In this document: piece by piece, positions 6,238 to 8,984 of the stretch
Layout: every line of letters starts with the position of its first letter
Numbering within the stretch: position 1 is the first letter of the stretch
NCBI GenBank assembly: GCA_029857855.1
Contig: JAOUGG010000071.1
Span: forward strand, 1-8,984
DNA from: Acidimicrobiia bacterium
GTDB lineage: Bacteria > Actinomycetota > Acidimicrobiia > Acidimicrobiales > SZUA-35
Length of the DNA: 8,984 nt
Direction of reading: 5' to 3'
Notes under the pieces: generated by a model
What the model saw: the letters and a program-made list of their open reading frames with translations, nothing else
Told to the model about the DNA's origin: nothing
Databases searched by the model: none
Made by a program: the position numbers and the translations under genes

Positions 6238-7107
6238 TCATGATGGATTGGCCTCGTTCGGGAGTGTTGCCGGCCTCACCGTTGTGCCGGCGTGAACCTC
6301 AACCGAGTCTTCGCCCTCGGCAACGGCTGGACCGGCGCCGTTGGCTTGGTTGTCGGTGAAAGTCTGGGCGAAGCGCAGTAGCTCGATCGGAATTGGGAAG
6401 ATGAGCGTCGAGTTCCGCTCCACGGCGACTTCGGCCATCGTCGACAGCAGGCGGAGCTGCATTGCGCCGGGGCTCCGGTCGAGTACGTCGGCAGCTGCAC
6501 CCAACGATGTGGCGGCTTCACGCTCGCCTTCGGCGTGGATGATCTTCGAACGGCGCTCACGCTCGGCCTCGGCCTGGCGGCCCATGGCCCGGCGCATGGT
6601 CTCGGGCAACTCGACGTCTTTCACCTCGACGAGCGTCACCTTGACACCCCACGGGTCGGTGACCCCGTCGACGATCTGCTGCAACTGTGTATTGATCTCA
6701 TCGCGTTTGAGTAGCAGGTCGTCGAGCTCGACCTGGCCGAGCACCGACCTGAGCGTGGTCTGCGCGATCTGCGAGGTGGCGACCAGGTAGTTCTGCACGG
6801 CGACCACGGCGCGGACCGGGTCGACGACGTTGAAGTACGCGACGGCGTTGACGCGCAGCGTCACGTTGTCCTTGGTGATGACGTCCTGAGGTGGTATGTC
6901 GAACGTCACCGTTTGGAGGTTGACCTTGATCATCCGATCGATAAGGGGGATGATGAAGAAGAGGCCGGGCCCCTTGGCGCCGATGACCCGGCCGAGTCGG
7001 AAGATCACGCCGCGTTCGTATTCGTTGACGATCTTGATCGACGCGTAGAGCAGCCCGAGCGCAATGAAGAGTGCGCCTCCGAGGCCGTAGAGCAGTGCGC
7101 TGGTCAT
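6238..7107 (-). CDS. Slipin (stomatin-like SPFH/band 7 protein)
   Basis: A 289-residue membrane protein. An N-terminal hydrophobic anchor (residues 4-23, LLYGLGGALFIALGLLYASI) precedes the SPFH domain: NEYERGVIFRLGRVIGAKGP, then GLFFIIPLIDRMIKVNLQTV, then TFDIPPQDVITKDNVTLRVN. Next come a YFNVVDP turn and an EINTQLQQIVDGVTDPWGVK segment. A charged coiled-coil stretch follows (RRAMGRQAEAERERRSKIIH, then AEGEREAATSL, about 172-202), typical of stomatin oligomerisation. Then comes a hydrophobic patch NSTLIFPIPIELL (232-244). The last 40 residues are a low-complexity acidic tail. Slipins assemble into ring or cage-like membrane microdomain scaffolds and associate with NfeD proteases. Translation begins at ATG 7107, overlapping the nfeD TGA by 4 nt, with its own strong AGGAGA site inside the nfeD end. 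The two genes are therefore co-transcribed. Confidence 0.93.
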   Translation of the reverse strand: MTSALLYGLGGALFIALGLLYASIKIVNEYERGVIFRLGRVIGAKGPGLFFIIPLIDRMIKVNLQTVTFDIPPQDVITKDNVTLRVNAVAYFNVVDPVRAVVAVQNYLVATSQIAQTTLRSVLGQVELDDLLLKRDEINTQLQQIVDGVTDPWGVKVTLVEVKDVELPETMRRAMGRQAEAERERRSKIIHAEGEREAATSLGAAADVLDRSPGAMQLRLLSTMAEVAVERNSTLIFPIPIELLRFAQTFTDNQANGAGPAVAEGEDSVEVHAGTTVRPATLPNEANPS

Positions 7108-8537
7108 GATGGATCTCCTGCATCTTCTGTTTGGATTGTGTCGTCGGAGAGGGCGTGCAGCGGTTCGACGACGAGTGTGAGACCGTCCAGGCCGACGACT
7201 TCGACCCGTGACCCGTCGGTCACAGTCTCGTGGGGGTCAGCGGGTCGGATGCCCCACCACGCACCCTGTACGAACACTTGTTCGCCAGCACCACTGAGCC
7301 GCACCGTTGCCTGCCGACCGACGAGCAAACCCGGACCCGTCGTGGACGACGGGGCCCGGCGGGACCGTAGAGAGATGCGACCTGCGATCACGACGAAGCT
7401 GCCGATGACCACCGCGGACGGCACGATGACGGCGACACTGATCTCGATCCCCGGCGCCTCATCGATGAGGAAGAGCCCGCTGAGCACCATCGACAGTGCC
7501 CCACCGGCCGCGGCCAGGCCGATGCCGGGTGCGGCCACCTCGGCGATGAACAGTGCAGCCGCCAACACGAGGAACATGATGCCCGCCGCCCCGACCGGCA
7601 ACACGGCGAGTCCGAACATCGCCAACAAAATGAACGTCAACCCGAGTGCGCCGCCGACTCCCAGGCCGGGCGTGGCGAGCTCGTAGATCAGCCCGAGCGT
7701 GCCGATTGACAGCAGCAGGAAAGCGATGTTGGGGTCAGCGAGGAACTGTTGGATTTCGCGTAGGACGCCCATCTCGTGCCGTTCGATGCTCGTGCCGGCA
7801 GTGTCGAGTCGCACTTGGCGGCCTGTCGGACCGACGTCGACAACTGTTCCGTCGACCGCTACCAGCAATTCACCGACGGACGTCGCCACGACGTCAATAG
7901 CGCCGAGTTCGAGGGCCTCGGAGGCACTGGCGGACCGGCCCTCGCGCACCGTGTCGGTGATGAACTCGACGTCGCGTCCATGAAGCTCTGCCAGGGCGGT
8001 GGCGTAGGCGATGGCGTCGTTCACCACCTTGGCGTCGAGATCTTCGCCACCCTGGCCGCTGATCGGGGTTGCCGCTCCGATGGCGGTGCCCGGTGCCATC
8101 GCTGCGACGTGAGCCGCGAAGGTGATGATCGCCCCGGCGGACGCGCCGCGGGCCCCCTGTGGGCTGATGTAGACGATCACCGGGATCTCACTCGCAAGGA
8201 TGTCCTGCACGATCGCTCGCATTGATGTGTCGAGGCCTCCTGGTGTGTCGAGCTCGATAACGTATGCGGCAGCCCGATCACGCTCGGCCCGGGCGATCCC
8301 GTCCTCGATGTGCCCGGCGATGACCGGGGTGATCGGATCGGCCACCGTCGTTGCCAGCACCGATCGCGTCGGCCCGTCCTGGGCCTGGGCCTCACCAGCG
8401 AACGCACCTACGACGCCGATGGCGACGACCGCGCACCATGCCACCGTCCGAAGCCGGGGCACCGATACGGCTGGGCCGCGTGACCGCACGTTGGGGGACC
8501 GCTGGTGGCGGTGCCGGTGCAGCCAAATGGTGACCAT
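7104..8537 (-). CDS. nfeD: Long-form NfeD: ClpP-class membrane serine protease with OB domain
   Basis: A 477-residue protein. A signal peptide (about 26-52, VPRLRTVAWCAVVAIGVVGA to AQA) precedes the ClpP-class domain (60-235): VIELDTPGGLDTSMRAIVQD, then PVIVYISPQGARGASAGAII with the candidate nucleophile Ser133, and HVAAMAPGTAIGAATPI. Lys170 is 37 residues further, near the Ser-Lys spacing of the characterised archaeal 1510-N protease, but the assignment is not certain. Residues 270-390 hold about five membrane helices, with the NfeD motifs LATPGLGVGGALGL and EVAAPGIG. Residues 400-460 form the OB-fold domain (GLLVGRQATVRLSGAGEQVF, VQGAWWGIRPAD, GSRVEVVGLDGLTLVVEPL). These proteins cut membrane-associated partners including stomatins. 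ATG 8537 gives a 25-residue Arg/His-rich leader before the signal peptide, so GTG 8462 is a credible alternative start. The end overlaps the slipin start by 4 nt. Confidence 0.93.
   Translation of the reverse strand: MVTIWLHRHRHQRSPNVRSRGPAVSVPRLRTVAWCAVVAIGVVGAFAGEAQAQDGPTRSVLATTVADPITPVIAGHIEDGIARAERDRAAAYVIELDTPGGLDTSMRAIVQDILASEIPVIVYISPQGARGASAGAIITFAAHVAAMAPGTAIGAATPISGQGGEDLDAKVVNDAIAYATALAELHGRDVEFITDTVREGRSASASEALELGAIDVVATSVGELLVAVDGTVVDVGPTGRQVRLDTAGTSIERHEMGVLREIQQFLADPNIAFLLLSIGTLGLIYELATPGLGVGGALGLTFILLAMFGLAVLPVGAAGIMFLVLAAALFIAEVAAPGIGLAAAGGALSMVLSGLFLIDEAPGIEISVAVIVPSAVVIGSFVVIAGRISLRSRRAPSSTTGPGLLVGRQATVRLSGAGEQVFVQGAWWGIRPADPHETVTDGSRVEVVGLDGLTLVVEPLHALSDDTIQTEDAGDPS
7114..7119 (-). 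promoter_or_regulatory. Strong ribosome binding site of the slipin gene
   Basis: AGGAGA on the minus strand, 6 nt ahead of ATG 7107 and located inside the last codons of nfeD. Slipin therefore has its own initiation signal in addition to any stop-start coupling. Confidence 0.75.
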
Positions 8538-8538
8538 A

Positions 8539-8724
8539 TCACTCGGCGTGATCCGGTTGGATGCGTCGAACGGCGCTGAGGATTGTGCACCCGCTCGCCG
8601 AACGCAATACCACGTCGTGCAGAGCGTCGGGCGTCCGCATGACCTCGGGATCGTTGTCCCACCGACGCGTTGAGCCCTCGATATCAGTGAATACGAAAGT
8701 CACCGTTTCCGATGGCAGAGCCAC
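8539..8724 (-). pseudogene. Truncated class III adenylate/guanylate cyclase, N-terminal remnant
   Basis: Starts GTG 8724 with LPSETVTFVFTDIEGSTRRW, the signature opening of class III nucleotide cyclase catalytic domains, including the first metal-binding Asp in FTDIEGST. It continues as DNDPEVMRTPDALHDVVLRS, also family-like. After about 42 residues the similarity stops: the GYVFKTVGDAF-type segment, with the second metal Asp, is absent and an unrelated SGCTILSAVRRIQPDHAE tail ends in TGA 8539-8541. Intact homologues are several hundred residues or more, so this fragment has no catalytic core. Its TGA lies one base before the nfeD ATG, so the deletion fused it in front of the nfeD-slipin unit. 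Its translation could couple to nfeD. It may also still carry the promoter for that unit, which is inferred and not shown by any sequence motif. Confidence 0.8.
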
Positions 8725-8905
8725 ACTCCAACACTACGCCACCGGACACCCCGCTCCACCAGACCGGATCCGAGACCCCCAAAACGGGAGGCATTCCGGG
8801 GAGTTTCACATGAGCGTGGGCAACGTGGCCACCGGCCGGACCCGGGCTCGCCGGCTTCTGGTGCCAACGGCGGATGCGGCGTCCGACCCGACGACCTCGG
8901 CACGG

Positions 8906-8911
8906 TAGCCT
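8906..8911 (+). promoter_or_regulatory. Possible -10 element for the right-edge gene
   Basis: TAGCCT resembles actinobacterial -10 hexamers (TANNNT) and lies about 37 nt before ATG 8948. No good -35 is visible upstream. The rest of the 223-base divergent gap (8725-8947) shows no gene. Confidence 0.2.
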
Positions 8912-8947
8912 TGGACCGAGCAGACTGCCCGACGCTCGGAGTCCACG

Positions 8948-8984
8948 ATGTTACGCTCAGCTGTTCTGCTCCGCCATGCGAGGG
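8948..8984 (+). CDS. Start of a gene cut by the window edge, possibly a SixA-like histidine phosphatase
   Basis: ATG 8948 is preceded by CGGAG at 8937-8941, 6 nt away, which is good initiation spacing. Only 12 residues are visible: MLRSAVLLRHAR. A hydrophobic strand followed by Arg-His near the N-terminus is the opening of the histidine phosphatase superfamily (SixA-type enzymes have a LLLRHAK-like start), where this His is the phosphorylated catalytic residue. The motif is short, so the family call is tentative. Confidence 0.45.
   Translation, partial: MLRSAVLLRHAR

Noticed and set aside
8200..8673. Plus-strand open frame of 157 codons
   Set aside because: It is the complement of the nfeD 5' region and the cyclase remnant, both of which have clear family motifs.

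Overview
The window is GC-rich bacterial DNA and most likely comes from an actinomycete, probably of the Acidimicrobiia type. This lineage call is an inference from four gene families typical of that group: a DUF222/HNH (13E12-type) protein, a GerMN lipoprotein in an apparently non-sporulating setting, a class III cyclase beginning with the FTDIEGSTR motif, and a GC-rich VIT1/CCC1 transporter. No rRNA, tRNA or CRISPR array was seen.

Layout. (a) Positions 1-1352 (+) are a gene graveyard. A universal stress protein gene has an internal deletion and frameshift, and is split by a MITE-like element of about 250 bp with near-perfect 21-bp terminal inverted repeats at a CTAG target. It is followed by a VIT1/CCC1-family transporter gene carrying two in-frame stops, two frameshifts and an internal deletion. 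(b) Positions 1366-2477 (-) hold two intact genes overlapping by 4 nt: an L-2-amino-thiazoline-4-carboxylate hydrolase-like protein, then an SRPBCC (START-like) protein. Upstream of them on the same strand (2553-3082) lies a disrupted, unrecognised membrane-anchored ORF. (c) Positions 3367-4764 (+) encode an intact lipoprotein with a Thr-rich linker, a GerMN domain, an SH3-like domain and an unassigned C-terminal domain. (d) Positions 5012-6109 (+) encode a DUF222/HNH nuclease whose last zinc-binding motif is destroyed by a one-base insertion. (e) Positions 6238-8537 (-) form the classic pair of long-form nfeD (ClpP-class protease plus membrane plus OB domain) and slipin (SPFH), overlapping by 4 nt. 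A truncated class III cyclase start (8539-8724, -) ends one base before nfeD. (f) At the right edge, a new (+) gene begins at 8948, possibly a SixA-like histidine phosphatase.

How the genes work together. Only two functional partnerships are visible. NfeD and slipin are a membrane protease and its scaffold or substrate. The ATC hydrolase-like and SRPBCC proteins are translationally coupled and may share a small-molecule pathway. Otherwise the window shows intact housekeeping-type genes interspersed with decaying ones. No clearly new defence or mobile system was found. The least ordinary items are the MITE inside the USP gene and the hydrolase-SRPBCC pair.
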